The notes under the pieces: generated by a model
The model's database searches: none
What the model saw: only the letters and a program-made list of their open reading frames with translations
What the model was told of the DNA's origin: nothing
Translations under genes and position numbers: made by a program
NCBI RefSeq assembly: GCF_024707525.1
Contig: NZ_CP062231.1
Location: 4,526,001-4,590,000, forward strand
Direction of reading: 5' to 3'
Origin: Rhizobium sp. TH2
GTDB taxonomy: Bacteria > Pseudomonadota > Alphaproteobacteria > Rhizobiales > Rhizobiaceae
Length of the DNA: 64,000 bases
Shown: positions 44,969 to 54,210 of the stretch, piece by piece
Layout of the letters: each line of letters starts with the position of its first letter
How positions within the stretch are numbered: position 1 is the stretch's first letter

Positions 44969-47412
44969 GCGCGCAGCCTTTCATTCTCGGGATCGAACAG
45001 CGGCTTGTCTTCCTGGACCACAGCCTTTCGCTTGTCGCCGAATATCTCGACCTCGATTTCCGTGCCGGGCACCGCCAGATCCGCGCGCAGCATGCCGAGC
45101 GCGATGGATTTGCCAATGCGGTAACCCCAGTTGCCCGAGGTCGTCTCGCCGACGACCTTATCGCCATGCCAGAGCGTCGACATGTATGGCGCATCGCAAT
45201 CGCCGGCATCGACCACCAGCGTCACGAAACGCTTGGTGACGCCCTGCTGCTTCTCGCGCTCCAGCGCCGGTTTGCCCTTGAAGCTGGGCTTGGACCAATC
45301 GACGAAGCGCTCCATACCACCCTGAAGAATGGTGTAATCGGTCGAAAGATCGCCCTTCCAGGCGCGATAACCCTTCTCGATGCGGAGCGAATCCAGCGCC
45401 TCCATGCCGAATGGCTTCAGGCCGTGTTTCTGGCCGGCGGCCCAGACGGCGTCGAACACCGCGCCTGTATCATCCACCTTGGTGTGCAGTTCCCAGCCGA
45501 GTTCGCCGGCGAAGGAAACACGAACGAGTTGCAGCCAGCGGCCGGCGATCTGGCAGGACTGATGCGTCAGCCAGGGCTTGGTCAAGTCCGCGTCGGTGAC
45601 TTCAGAGAGAACGTCGCGCGCCTTCGGACCAGAGAGGATCTGGCAGGAGAACTGTTCTGTCACGTCGTCGATAGTGAAGGCGGCATCCCCAGGCAGATGC
45701 TTCTTCAGCCATTCGAAATCATGCCATTGCGCGGTCGCGGCGGTGATCAGGAAGAAGAAATCCTCGTCCAGCATCATGACCGACATTTCCGTGACGATGC
45801 GGCCCTTGTCGTCGGAGAAATACGCGAGGCCAATGCGGCCCGGCTTCGGCACGCGGCCGGTGATCAGGCCCTTGAGCCATTCCGTGGCGCCCGGTCCCTT
45901 GATGCGGTAACGCGAGAAGCCGGGGAGATCGAGAATGCCGGCGGTATCGCGCACGGCGAGGCATTCTGCTTCGATGCGAGGCGACCACGGACCGTTGCGG
46001 TTCCAGGTCTGGGTCACGGCTTCGGACGTATCGTCGCCCGGCTTGGCGTACCACATGGCGCGCTCCCAGCCGTTATAGGGTTTGAACTGCGCGCCGAGCC
46101 CTGCAATCCGGTCGTGGATCACCGAGTGCTTCCGGTCGCGTCCGGCAGGCCAGTAGTGCTTGGGAAAATGCATGGCATATTCGTGGCCATAGATTTCCAT
46201 GCCCTTGTCGATGCAATATTGCGGGTCTGTATAATTGGTGTAGCGGCGCGGATCGCAGGACCACATGTCCCATTCCGTCTCGCCGTTCATCACCCATTCC
46301 GCCAGCACCTTGCCCGCACCACCGGCCTGGCAGATGCCGAAGGTGAAGACGCAGGCCTCGAAGGCATTCGGCACGCCGGGCATCGGGCCGATCAGCGGGT
46401 TGCCGTCGGGCGCATAGGGGATCGGCCCATTGATCATCTTTGAAAGGCCGGCCGTGCCGAGGATCGGCACGCGCTCGATCGCGTCGTTGAGATACCATTC
46501 CAGCCGTTCGAGGTCGTCGGGGAAAAGCTGGAAGGAAAAATCCTCCGGCATCGGGTCGTCCTTGGTCACCCAATGCGCCTTGCAGTTTTTCTCATACGGC
46601 CCGAGATTCATGCCGTACTTCTCCTGCCGGAGATAGTAGGAGCTGTCCACGTCGCGCAGCAGCGGCAGCTTGTGGCCGGCTTCCTTCGACCACGCCTCGA
46701 GTTCCGGGATCGTGTCGAACAGCATGTATTGATGGCTCATCACCATCATCGGCACATCGCGACCGAACATCTTGCCAACCTCGCGAGCATAATAGCCGGC
46801 GGCGTTGACGACGTATTCGCAACGCACCTCGCCCTTCGGCGTGACGATCACCCATTCGTCATTCTCGCGGCGGACCGAGGTGACGGGGCAGAAGCGGATC
46901 ACCTTGGCGCCCATGTCGCGCGCGCCCTTGGCGAGCGCCTGTGTCAATTGCGCCGGATCGATATCTCCATCATTCGGGTCGTAAAGCGCGCCCGTCAGGT
47001 CATGTGTCTCGGCGAAGGGGTATCGCGACTTGATCTCGTCGGGCGAAAGGATATCCAGCTCCATCCCCTGGTAGCGGCCCATGCCGACAACGCGCTTGAA
47101 TTCCTGCAGGCGTTCCTTCGAGTGGCCGAGCCGGATCGAGCCCGTCACATGATAGTTCATGGGATAATCGACCTCGGCGCCAAGCCCGCGGTAGAGGCTG
47201 GCCGAATAGCGCTGCATGTTCATCAACGACCAGGAGGACGAGAAGGTCGGCACATTGCCGGCCGCATGCCATGTCGAACCGGCCGTCAACTCGTTCTTTT
47301 CGAGCAGGAGACAATCTGTCCAGCCGGCCTTGGCGAGGTGATAGAGGCTCGATGCTCCCACTGCGCCGCCGCCGATGATCACCACCCGTGCCGTTGATGG
47401 CAATTCTGACAT
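44965..47412 (-). CDS. DMGDH/sarcosine dehydrogenase-type flavoprotein, second paralogue
   Basis: 815 residues, same architecture as its neighbour: VVIIGGGAVGASSLYHL, covalent-FAD histidine H49 in STWHAAGN, FAD domain to about residue 420 and C-terminal GcvT domain (AGILDLPGFSRYRIKG, SFAGELGWELH, GGMERFVDWSKP). The paralogues differ widely, so each probably removes a methyl group from a different intermediate. First gene of the minus-strand operon. It diverges from the HIBADH-like gene across a 247-nt region with a 13-bp inverted repeat. Confidence 0.93.
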   Translation of the reverse strand: MSELPSTARVVIIGGGAVGASSLYHLAKAGWTDCLLLEKNELTAGSTWHAAGNVPTFSSSWSLMNMQRYSASLYRGLGAEVDYPMNYHVTGSIRLGHSKERLQEFKRVVGMGRYQGMELDILSPDEIKSRYPFAETHDLTGALYDPNDGDIDPAQLTQALAKGARDMGAKVIRFCPVTSVRRENDEWVIVTPKGEVRCEYVVNAAGYYAREVGKMFGRDVPMMVMSHQYMLFDTIPELEAWSKEAGHKLPLLRDVDSSYYLRQEKYGMNLGPYEKNCKAHWVTKDDPMPEDFSFQLFPDDLERLEWYLNDAIERVPILGTAGLSKMINGPIPYAPDGNPLIGPMPGVPNAFEACVFTFGICQAGGAGKVLAEWVMNGETEWDMWSCDPRRYTNYTDPQYCIDKGMEIYGHEYAMHFPKHYWPAGRDRKHSVIHDRIAGLGAQFKPYNGWERAMWYAKPGDDTSEAVTQTWNRNGPWSPRIEAECLAVRDTAGILDLPGFSRYRIKGPGATEWLKGLITGRVPKPGRIGLAYFSDDKGRIVTEMSVMMLDEDFFFLITAATAQWHDFEWLKKHLPGDAAFTIDDVTEQFSCQILSGPKARDVLSEVTDADLTKPWLTHQSCQIAGRWLQLVRVSFAGELGWELHTKVDDTGAVFDAVWAAGQKHGLKPFGMEALDSLRIEKGYRAWKGDLSTDYTILQGGMERFVDWSKPSFKGKPALEREKQQGVTKRFVTLVVDAGDCDAPYMSTLWHGDKVVGETTSGNWGYRIGKSIALGMLRADLAVPGTEIEVEIFGDKRKAVVQEDKPLFDPENERLRA

Positions 47413-47538
47413 TCAGACCTCCGAGAAACCCATGCGCAGCCGTCCCCTGTCGATCTTGGGACGGCGATGATACTGGACCGGATTTGCCCTTTTGCCCAGC
47501 CTTGGCGCAAACAAAGGATTGCGGCGCAATGTATCTGT

Positions 47539-47604
47539 TATTTTTGTGCGAAGCGGGGAATTACCTGCCCAAGGAAATAGGCTAACATCGATCGCACAAA
47601 AATA
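47539..47604. promoter_or_regulatory. 13-bp inverted repeat in the divergent control region
   Basis: TATTTTTGTGCGA (47539-47551) is perfectly inverted at 47592-47604 (TCGCACAAAAATA). The arm centres are 53 bp apart, about five helical turns, so a dimer pair could bind on one DNA face or loop. It lies between the two divergent operons and probably controls both. The local GcvA-type LysR regulator is a candidate. Confidence 0.65.
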
Positions 47605-47659
47605 TCAGCCCCTCGGAATATACAATTCCGTTTGTTTGCGACGGGCTTGCGAGGGAACA

Positions 47660-48565
47660 ATGCGCTACGGTTTTATCGGGCTCGGCCATCTCGGCCGCTA
47701 TCTCGCGGGCAGTCTCTTGAAGGCTGGTTTCGACCTCACCGTCAACGATCTCGACAAGGCCAATGCGACGACGCTTCTTGAGAGTGGCGCTAAATGGGCG
47801 GACGACCCGCAGGCGCTCGCTGAAAAGGTCGATTGCGTCATCACCTGCCTGCCCTCGCCAAAGATTTCCGAGGCGGTGCTGTCGGGCCCACGTGGCATTC
47901 TCTCCGGCCTGAAATCCGGCGGCACATGGATCGAGATGAGCACCCTCGACCATAATGACGTCACGCGGCTTGCCGCAGTCGCCGCCGACAAGGGTGTCAG
48001 CATGATGGAATCGCCGGTCACCGGCGGCGTCCACAAGGCCGCGACCGGCGAGATTACGGTCATCGCCGGCGGCGACAAGGACCTATTCGAACTGCACAAG
48101 CCTGCCCTCCAGGCCATGGGCGGCGAGATCTTCCACGCCGGCGACCTCGGCAAGGCGGCGGTGATCAAGGTCATTACCAACATGCTGGCCTTCATCCACC
48201 TGATCGCCTCAGGCGAAGCGCTGATGCTGGCGAAGAAAGGCGGCATCGACCTGACCGACGCCTTCAACATCATCAAGGCATCCTCGGGCAACTCCTTCGT
48301 CCATGAGACCGAGGGGCAGGTGATCCTCAACGGCAGCTACAACATCAACTTCACCATGGATCTTGCGGTGAAGGATCTCGGCTTCGCGCTCGGTTTCGGC
48401 AAGGAATTCGGCGTGCCGCTCGATCTCGCCGGCCAGGCGATGCAGACCTTCATCCGCGCCCGCTCGGCCTATGGCGGTGGCGCATGGTCCAGCCAGGTGG
48501 TCAAGCTGCTTGAGGATGCCACCGGAACCGATCTCCGCGCGCCCGGCTTTCCGGCGGAGCTTTGA
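47660..48565 (+). CDS. 3-hydroxyisobutyrate dehydrogenase-like NAD(P)-dependent oxidoreductase
   Basis: 301 residues from the ATG at 47660 with a GAGGGAA ribosome site. N-terminal Rossmann motif GFIGLGHLGRYLAGSLLKAG, the family substrate motif ESPVTGGVHKAATG, and the catalytic lysine near GKAAVIKVITNM. It oxidises a beta-hydroxyacid or reduces a semialdehyde. Its stop overlaps the GMC start (TGATG), so both work in the same pathway. Confidence 0.9.
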   Translation: MRYGFIGLGHLGRYLAGSLLKAGFDLTVNDLDKANATTLLESGAKWADDPQALAEKVDCVITCLPSPKISEAVLSGPRGILSGLKSGGTWIEMSTLDHNDVTRLAAVAADKGVSMMESPVTGGVHKAATGEITVIAGGDKDLFELHKPALQAMGGEIFHAGDLGKAAVIKVITNMLAFIHLIASGEALMLAKKGGIDLTDAFNIIKASSGNSFVHETEGQVILNGSYNINFTMDLAVKDLGFALGFGKEFGVPLDLAGQAMQTFIRARSAYGGGAWSSQVVKLLEDATGTDLRAPGFPAEL

Positions 48566-50196
48566 TGGACCTCGATGGCGCGACATTCGACTATATCATC
48601 GTCGGCGCAGGCTCGGCAGGCTGCGTGCTGGCCGAAGCGCTGAGCCGCAACGGCCGATACAAGGTCGCGATCGTCGAGGCGGGTGGCACGGACAGGAAAT
48701 TCTTCGTCCAGATGCCGCTCGGCTACGGCAAGACCTTCTACGACAAATCCATCAACTGGAACTACTACGCCGAACCCGATCCCGGCTTGAACGGCCAGCG
48801 CGATTTCTGGCCCCGCGGCAAGCTGCTCGGCGGCTCCGGCTCGATCAACGCCATGGTCTGGATTCGCGGCGACCGGCGCGATTACGACGACTGGGCGGCA
48901 GCGGGCAATCCGGGCTGGGGATTTGAGGATGTCCTGCCATTCTTCAAGGCGCTCGAACATAATGAAGCCGGCGAAACCGAACTTCGTGGCACGGGTGGCC
49001 CCATCCATATCACCGACGCCAGCCGCAGGCCGCAGCTTCTCACGGAACGCTTCGTCCGCGCCGGGCGCGAGGCAGGTTTCCCTGTCAATCCCGACTTCAA
49101 CGGGCCGCAGCAGGAAGGCATAGGCATCTACCAGATCAATACGAAAAGCGGCTGGCGCGTGTCGGCCGCCCGGGCCTTCCTGCGGCCCGCACTCAAGCGC
49201 AAGAACCTGACGCTGATCACCGGCGCGCAGGCGACGAAGGTGATATTTGCCGGCGGGCGCGCTACTGGAATCGAAATCGACCATCGCGGCGCACGGCGGG
49301 TACTGAGCGCCAACCGCGTCGTCGTCCTTGCCGCTGGCGCTATCAACACGCCGCAATTGCTGCAGCTCTCCGGCATCGGCCCGGCGGAACACCTCAAATC
49401 ACTCGGCGTGGACGTGCTCCACGATAGCCCAGCAGTCGGCCACCATATGCAGGATCACCTCGGCATCAACTACACCTTCAAGGCCAATGTCCCCACGCTG
49501 AACCAGTTGCTCCGGCCATGGTGGGGCAAGCTGCGCACCGGCATGCAGTTCCTGCTGGCGGGTTCCGGTCCGCTCAGCCTCAGCTTGAACCAGGGCGGTG
49601 GCTTCGTAAAATCGCGGCCGGATGTCGAGCGCCCTGATATCCAGCTCTATTTCCAGGCGATCAGCACGGCCACCGCCCGCGCGGGCACGCGGCCCTTGCT
49701 GGAACCCGACCCTTTCCCCGGCTATGCGATCGGCATATCCACGACCAAGCCTCAGTCGTGTGGCAGCGTCCTCATCCGCTCCGCAGACCCTCTTGAACAT
49801 CCGGCGATCCGTGCCAATGCCTATGGCACCGAAGCCGATCTCGCGGGCATGCTGTCGGGCGTCAAACTCATCCGTCGCCTTGCCGCACAGCCCGCGCTCG
49901 CCGAAATCACCACCGAGGAACTGGTGCCCGGCCCATCGGTGCAAAGCGATGACGAACTGATCCAGGATTTCCGCAGCCGTTCGGGCACCGTCTATCATCC
50001 CTGCGGCACGGCTCGTATGGGCAGCGATCCGCTGACCTCGGTTGTCGATCAGCGCCTGCGCGTGCATGGAATCGAGGGGCTGATCGTCGCCGACGCCTCG
50101 GTTTTCCCTTTCATTATCTCTGGCAATACCAATGCGCCGACCATGATGGTGGCATCCCGCGCGGCTGCCTGGCTGCTTGAAGACGAGGAGGCCTAG
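48565..50196 (+). CDS. GMC family flavin oxidoreductase (choline dehydrogenase-like)
   Basis: 543 residues. FAD-binding FDYIIVGAGSAGCVLAEAL, the second GMC signature ARGKLLGGSGSINAM-type (WPRGKLLGGSGSINAMVWIR) and the C-terminal active-site HPCGTARMGSDP with the catalytic histidine, plus NTNAPTMMVA. It oxidises an alcohol to an aldehyde with electrons to the respiratory chain; choline or another amino-alcohol would fit the neighbourhood, but polyols are possible. Confidence 0.92.
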   Translation: MDLDGATFDYIIVGAGSAGCVLAEALSRNGRYKVAIVEAGGTDRKFFVQMPLGYGKTFYDKSINWNYYAEPDPGLNGQRDFWPRGKLLGGSGSINAMVWIRGDRRDYDDWAAAGNPGWGFEDVLPFFKALEHNEAGETELRGTGGPIHITDASRRPQLLTERFVRAGREAGFPVNPDFNGPQQEGIGIYQINTKSGWRVSAARAFLRPALKRKNLTLITGAQATKVIFAGGRATGIEIDHRGARRVLSANRVVVLAAGAINTPQLLQLSGIGPAEHLKSLGVDVLHDSPAVGHHMQDHLGINYTFKANVPTLNQLLRPWWGKLRTGMQFLLAGSGPLSLSLNQGGGFVKSRPDVERPDIQLYFQAISTATARAGTRPLLEPDPFPGYAIGISTTKPQSCGSVLIRSADPLEHPAIRANAYGTEADLAGMLSGVKLIRRLAAQPALAEITTEELVPGPSVQSDDELIQDFRSRSGTVYHPCGTARMGSDPLTSVVDQRLRVHGIEGLIVADASVFPFIISGNTNAPTMMVASRAAAWLLEDEEA

Positions 50197-50200
50197 CGGA

Positions 50201-51166
50201 ATGGAGAATCTCTGGTTAGAGTCCGGCACGAAACCGCCCGGCCCCACGGACAGAATGAACGATCACAATCCCTTCGCAGGCTATCAGCTTCCGCCGCTCG
50301 CATGGCTGCGCGCCTTCGAGGCTGCCGCGCGCCACCAGAGCTTCACGCTGGCCGCAGCCGAGCTGAACCTGACCCAAGCGGCCGTCAGCCATCAGGTGCG
50401 GTCGCTGGAAAAACATCTCGGCGTCGTGCTGTTCGAACGCCTGCCGCGCAGCCTGCGCCTGACTGATATCGGCGCTGCCTACCTGCCGCCGCTGCGCAAC
50501 AGCTTCGACGAGCTTGCAGCTGCAACTGCCGGCCTGTTCGGCCCTGTCGGTAAGCGGATGCTGACCATCCGCGCGCCGATTTCGCTGCTGGCGCTATGGC
50601 TCGCGCCGCGACTGCCGAAATTCCAGAAATTATGGCCGGACATCTCGCTCCGCATTTCCACCATCGTCTGGGCGCCGGCCTCAAGCGAGGAAGTCGCAGA
50701 CATCGACATCCGTTTCGGCGACGGCAAATGGTCGGGCGTCAAGTCGACACTGCTGCTGCGCCACAATGTGATCGTCGTCTGCAAATCAGGCATGGCGGAA
50801 GGCGAGGACGATGCGGCGCGGCTGAAATCGCTGGTCACCAACCGCATGCTGATCCACGTCACAGGTTACGAAAATCTCTGGCAGCGGCTGGCGCAATCGG
50901 CAGGCTTCGTGCTTCCGCCAGCACCGGGCATGAATATCGACACGACGATCTCGGCGCTGGAAATGGCCGCGTCAGGCGTCGGACCGGCCATCGTGCTCGA
51001 TGGCCTCGCCGAGGCCTATATTCTCGATGGCCGCCTCGAGAAGCCCATCGAAGCGTCGCTGCCGGTTGAAGAATCCCACTATGTCGTACAGGCCCAGGGC
51101 GGCAAGCGGATGACTGCGGAGGCCATGCTGTTCATGAAATGGCTGAACGAGGAAGCGGAGAAATAG
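50201..51166 (+). CDS. LysR family regulator, GcvA type
   Basis: 321 residues from the ATG at 50201, which has a GAGGAGG ribosome site overlapping the end of the GMC gene. The HTH reads FTLAAAELNLTQAAVSHQVR, within the GcvA-like opening PPLAWLRAFEAAARHQS, and a LysR substrate domain follows. It lies in the same transcription unit as the HIBADH-like and GMC genes and probably controls them and the divergent flavoprotein operon. Confidence 0.9.
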   Translation: MENLWLESGTKPPGPTDRMNDHNPFAGYQLPPLAWLRAFEAAARHQSFTLAAAELNLTQAAVSHQVRSLEKHLGVVLFERLPRSLRLTDIGAAYLPPLRNSFDELAAATAGLFGPVGKRMLTIRAPISLLALWLAPRLPKFQKLWPDISLRISTIVWAPASSEEVADIDIRFGDGKWSGVKSTLLLRHNVIVVCKSGMAEGEDDAARLKSLVTNRMLIHVTGYENLWQRLAQSAGFVLPPAPGMNIDTTISALEMAASGVGPAIVLDGLAEAYILDGRLEKPIEASLPVEESHYVVQAQGGKRMTAEAMLFMKWLNEEAEK

Positions 51167-51214
51167 CGCGAACCGTCCGTCGGTCACGAATGGCCGGCGT
51201 GCAGGTTGCCAGAA

Positions 51215-51248
51215 GCCGCCAAAAGAGCCATTCTGTCTTTTCGGCGGC
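51215..51248 (+). terminator. Hairpin after the LysR gene
   Basis: GCCGCCAAAAGA (51215-51226) pairs with 51236-51248 (TCTTTT, one bulged C, GGCGGC). It lies 49 nt past the LysR stop and 50 nt before the cyclase start. Confidence 0.5.
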
Positions 51249-51297
51249 CAGAACCGACATTGATGGATGCGCTGCGGACAAGGCTGGAGGTCGTTGG

Positions 51298-52053
51298 ATG
51301 GAATCGACGGCACGAAACAATGCCCACATTTGCCGGGGTTGCTGGGACCAGATGCATATGCCGATTCCCATTCGGGGACCACTGGCGCTTCCCTTCAGGG
51401 CTTTCGGCATTACGCGCAGCAAGATGAATCCCAATATCTGCACGATCTGCGAACGCTCATTTCGGTACGTAAAGAAGCAGCGTCACATCACTTCCGTTGC
51501 AACGATTCTGTTTGCGGATATCCGTGGTTTCACCCATCTGTCGGAGCGCATGGCGCCGATCCAACTTAGCGAGATTGTCAGCGTATTCCAGGATAAATGC
51601 GCCCAGGCGATCTGGGACAATGACGGGATCGTCAACAAGCAGATGGGCGATGGCCTGATGGCAATCTTCAACTTTCCCATCAAGATAGAGAACCACGCCG
51701 AGGCCGCGATCAAGGCTGCACGCGACATACAGGTCCAGTGCGGCATCGCTCTCCGTTCGTTGGGTCTGGATCTCGATCACACCGTATCGGGTGCCATCGG
51801 CGTCGGTGTCGGCATTCATACCGGCGAGGTCGAGATCGGTGAGTTCTCCACCTTCCGCAGTGATTTCACGGCAATTGGCGGTGCGGTCAATCTTGCGTCG
51901 CGACTGGAATCCCAGGCCGCAGCCGGTGAGATCGTGATTTCGGTGGAAACGGCGGCGCTGGCACCAGCTTCGATCTCGGAATCGGAATTGCGCACGCTGA
52001 CGCTCAAGGGCATCGACCGCCCGACCCCGGCGCACGTCCTTATCACGCATTGA
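51298..52053 (+). CDS. Class III adenylate/guanylate cyclase with N-terminal Cys motif
   Basis: 251 residues from the ATG at 51298, 7 nt after GGAGG. Residues about 11-56 hold CRGCW and later CTICE with conserved GPLALPFRAFGI and MNPN between, probably a zinc-binding module. Residues about 65-245 form the cyclase domain: ATILFADIRGFTHLSERM with the metal aspartates, QMGDGLMAIFNFP, and GVGIHTGEVEIG. It makes cAMP (or cGMP) in the cytosol; there is no membrane part. No direct link to the surrounding catabolic genes is visible. Confidence 0.85.
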   Translation: MESTARNNAHICRGCWDQMHMPIPIRGPLALPFRAFGITRSKMNPNICTICERSFRYVKKQRHITSVATILFADIRGFTHLSERMAPIQLSEIVSVFQDKCAQAIWDNDGIVNKQMGDGLMAIFNFPIKIENHAEAAIKAARDIQVQCGIALRSLGLDLDHTVSGAIGVGVGIHTGEVEIGEFSTFRSDFTAIGGAVNLASRLESQAAAGEIVISVETAALAPASISESELRTLTLKGIDRPTPAHVLITH

Positions 52054-52254
52054 ACAGGCTGTTCCGCCCACTCCGATAAGAAATTATCACTGCAACGCGC
52101 GGCCTGATGCCGGGCCACATTATCTCCTTGAAGCGGTTTGCTTTTCTCGGAGAACTCCGGCTGACTACCATCTGCGATCCGGCGCGCCGTCAACAATCCA
52201 TCAAACGAATTCTTCTCGCAACCTATTCCAATTTATGGGAAAATGTGATTATAT

Positions 52255-52268
52255 TGAATGAACATTCA
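52255..52268. promoter_or_regulatory. BetI-like TetR operator before the Rieske gene
   Basis: TGAATG-AA-CATTCA, 19 bp before the Rieske start. The identical 14 bp occur at 60816-60829 and a one-mismatch copy at 56030-56043. Confidence 0.75.
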
Positions 52269-52287
52269 GCAAATAATGAGGTCCGCC

Positions 52288-53487
52288 ATGAACGAGATTG
52301 TCCGCGATTTGAATGTCCCAAACGATTGGGATCGCCGCGGCCTGCCCGGCTGGACCTATCATTCCGACGCGTTGCTCGAACTCGAAAAGCAGCATGTCTT
52401 CCGCGAGCACTGGCAGATCGCCTGCCACATTTCCGACCTGCCTGAGCCCGGCAGCTATCTGACGATGGATATCGTCGGCGAGCGGGCGTTGATCCTGCGC
52501 GGGCAGGACGGCGTGATCCGGGGTTTCCACAATATCTGCAAGCATCGCGGCTCGCGCCTCGTCGCCGACGAGCAGGGCAAATGCCGCAATGCGCTGGTCT
52601 GTCCGTTCCACGGCTGGGTCTACAATCTCGACGGCACGCTGCGCGGGCCGTCGCGCCCCAACACCTTCCCACCGCTCGACAAGGTGCAGTTCGGCCTGAC
52701 GCCGCTCGATACCGAGATCTGGATGGGCTTCGTCTTCATCCGCTTCGCCAAGGGGCAGCAGGCCTCGGTGGCCGAGATCATGCAGCCCTTCGCCGACGAG
52801 CTTCGCCCCTACCAGTCCGAGACCATGGTGCCGGCGGGCGAGATCTTCACCCAGACCACGCCGGTCAACTGGAAGTCCGTGCGTGACGTCGACAATGAAG
52901 GCTATCACGTCGCCATGGCCCATCCGGCGCTGCAGGATCTCTATGGCCAGACCTATTACGACGAGCCCTATGTCAACGGCATCTGCCGCTCCTTCGCGAC
53001 CTACAATCCGCATGCCGGCCGCCGATGGAGCGTGCGCAACTACGTCAAGATCAGCCAGGATAATCCGCGCCTGCCGGAACGACTGAAGAAGGCCTGGATT
53101 TATTACGGACTGTTCCCGAACTGCGTGATCGCGGTGACGCCGGAGACCGTGCAGTTCTACCAGGAATTCCCGATCTCCCGGACCCAAACCATGCTGCGCG
53201 GCGCCGTCTATTGCTACAAGGACGAGACCCGCGAGCAGGAAGTCGCCCGCTATCTCCAGATGCGCATCGATCGCGACACGCTGTCGGAAGACGTCCAATT
53301 GACGATCTGGTCGAACGAGGCCATGGCGTCCAAGAGCTTCGGCAATTTCTACCTCTCCGACCTCGAATATGGCGTCCGCACCCACCACGACCATCTCCGC
53401 CGCGTGCTGCCAGTGATGACGCTGGAAAAGGCGCCCGAGGAAAAGGAAGTCGCGGAGGTGAATGCCCGGATGCGGGTGGGCGCCTGA
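52288..53487 (+). CDS. Rieske-type ring-hydroxylating oxygenase, alpha subunit (N-demethylase-like)
   Basis: 399 residues from the ATG at 52288 with a GAGG site; an upstream ATG at 52258 lies inside the operator and is unlikely. Rieske cluster ligands are C84/H86 and C105/H108 (CKHRGS and CPFHGW). The mononuclear iron site is in VDNEGYHVAMAHP. Relatives act on aromatics, but a branch (GbcA, stachydrine and carnitine oxygenases) oxidises quaternary amines, which fits here. No reductase partner is encoded nearby. Confidence 0.9.
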   Translation: MNEIVRDLNVPNDWDRRGLPGWTYHSDALLELEKQHVFREHWQIACHISDLPEPGSYLTMDIVGERALILRGQDGVIRGFHNICKHRGSRLVADEQGKCRNALVCPFHGWVYNLDGTLRGPSRPNTFPPLDKVQFGLTPLDTEIWMGFVFIRFAKGQQASVAEIMQPFADELRPYQSETMVPAGEIFTQTTPVNWKSVRDVDNEGYHVAMAHPALQDLYGQTYYDEPYVNGICRSFATYNPHAGRRWSVRNYVKISQDNPRLPERLKKAWIYYGLFPNCVIAVTPETVQFYQEFPISRTQTMLRGAVYCYKDETREQEVARYLQMRIDRDTLSEDVQLTIWSNEAMASKSFGNFYLSDLEYGVRTHHDHLRRVLPVMTLEKAPEEKEVAEVNARMRVGA

Positions 53488-53548
53488 AGCGTTGGACCGC
53501 GTTTTCTGATGTGCTAAGCTAAACGGACGACAGCACAGGAGAAGCCGG

Positions 53549-53812
53549 ATGAAACTGTCCGTAGCCGAAGCAGATGGGCAATTGGCAGAATTGGTGCGCC
53601 TTGCAGAACGGGGCGCTGAAGTCGTACTCACGGAAGACGGCAAGGAAGTCGCACGAATTGTCCCTTCCGCTCAACCGAAGCAGACGCGAGAGGAAAAGCG
53701 GGCGCTGTTTGAAGAAATTCGGCGAATGGCGGAGGCGCGAGGCCCCTATATCGGCCCCAGCGCGGCGCGTAGCCAGGATTATCTCTACGATGAGCTCGGC
53801 CTGCCGAAATGA
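53549..53812 (+). CDS. Phd/YefM-type antitoxin
   Basis: 87 residues. The N-terminal dimer/DNA-binding half is MKLSVAEADGQLAELVRLAE, then EVVLTEDGKEVARIVPS; the C-terminal tail wraps the toxin. It should neutralise the PIN-domain toxin and autorepress the pair. Its stop overlaps the toxin start by 4 nt (ATGA). Confidence 0.88.
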   Translation: MKLSVAEADGQLAELVRLAERGAEVVLTEDGKEVARIVPSAQPKQTREEKRALFEEIRRMAEARGPYIGPSAARSQDYLYDELGLPK

Positions 53813-54210
53813 TCGTCATAGATACATCGGCCCTCATGGCGATTGTCATCAACGAATCCGAAGCAGCAGAGTGCAAGAAAGCAATCGAGGACGCCGATGA
53901 GATCTTGATTTCCGCTGCTACACTTACTGAAATGGTGATCGTAGCAGCAGGCAAGAATCTGACCGCAGAAGTAGAAAAACTACTAGGGAGATTGGTACAC
54001 GAGGTTGTTCCGGTCACGAAGGAATCCGCATATCAAACAGGCAAGGCGTATCTAAAGTGGGGCAAGGGCTTTCATCCGGCAGGCTTGAACTTCGGTGATT
54101 GCTTTGCCTACCAACTGGCTAAGGAGCGAAATTGCCCGTTGCTTTTCGTCGGCAACGATTTCTCGAGAACCGATATCGTATCTGCCCTCTCTCATGAGGA
54201 TCGTGCGTAG
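53809..54210 (+). CDS. vapC: VapC-type PIN-domain ribonuclease toxin
   Basis: 133 residues. PIN acidic residues are seen in VIDTSALMAI (first Asp), SAATLTEMVIV (Glu), NFGDCFAYQLA (Asp) and FVGNDFSRTDI (last Asp), the usual metal-binding set. It cleaves RNA when free of the antitoxin. GC content is somewhat lower than in neighbours. Directly followed by ynfA with no gap. Confidence 0.9.
   Translation: MIVIDTSALMAIVINESEAAECKKAIEDADEILISAATLTEMVIVAAGKNLTAEVEKLLGRLVHEVVPVTKESAYQTGKAYLKWGKGFHPAGLNFGDCFAYQLAKERNCPLLFVGNDFSRTDIVSALSHEDRA

Noticed and set aside
43379..45124. 581-codon plus-strand frame opposite the flavoprotein gene
   Set aside because: Fully antisense to a clear DMGDH-type gene and unlike any known protein.
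52258..52287. Upstream ATG start for the Rieske gene
   Set aside because: It lies inside the operator palindrome and lacks a ribosome site; the ATG at 52288 follows GAGG and fits family length.
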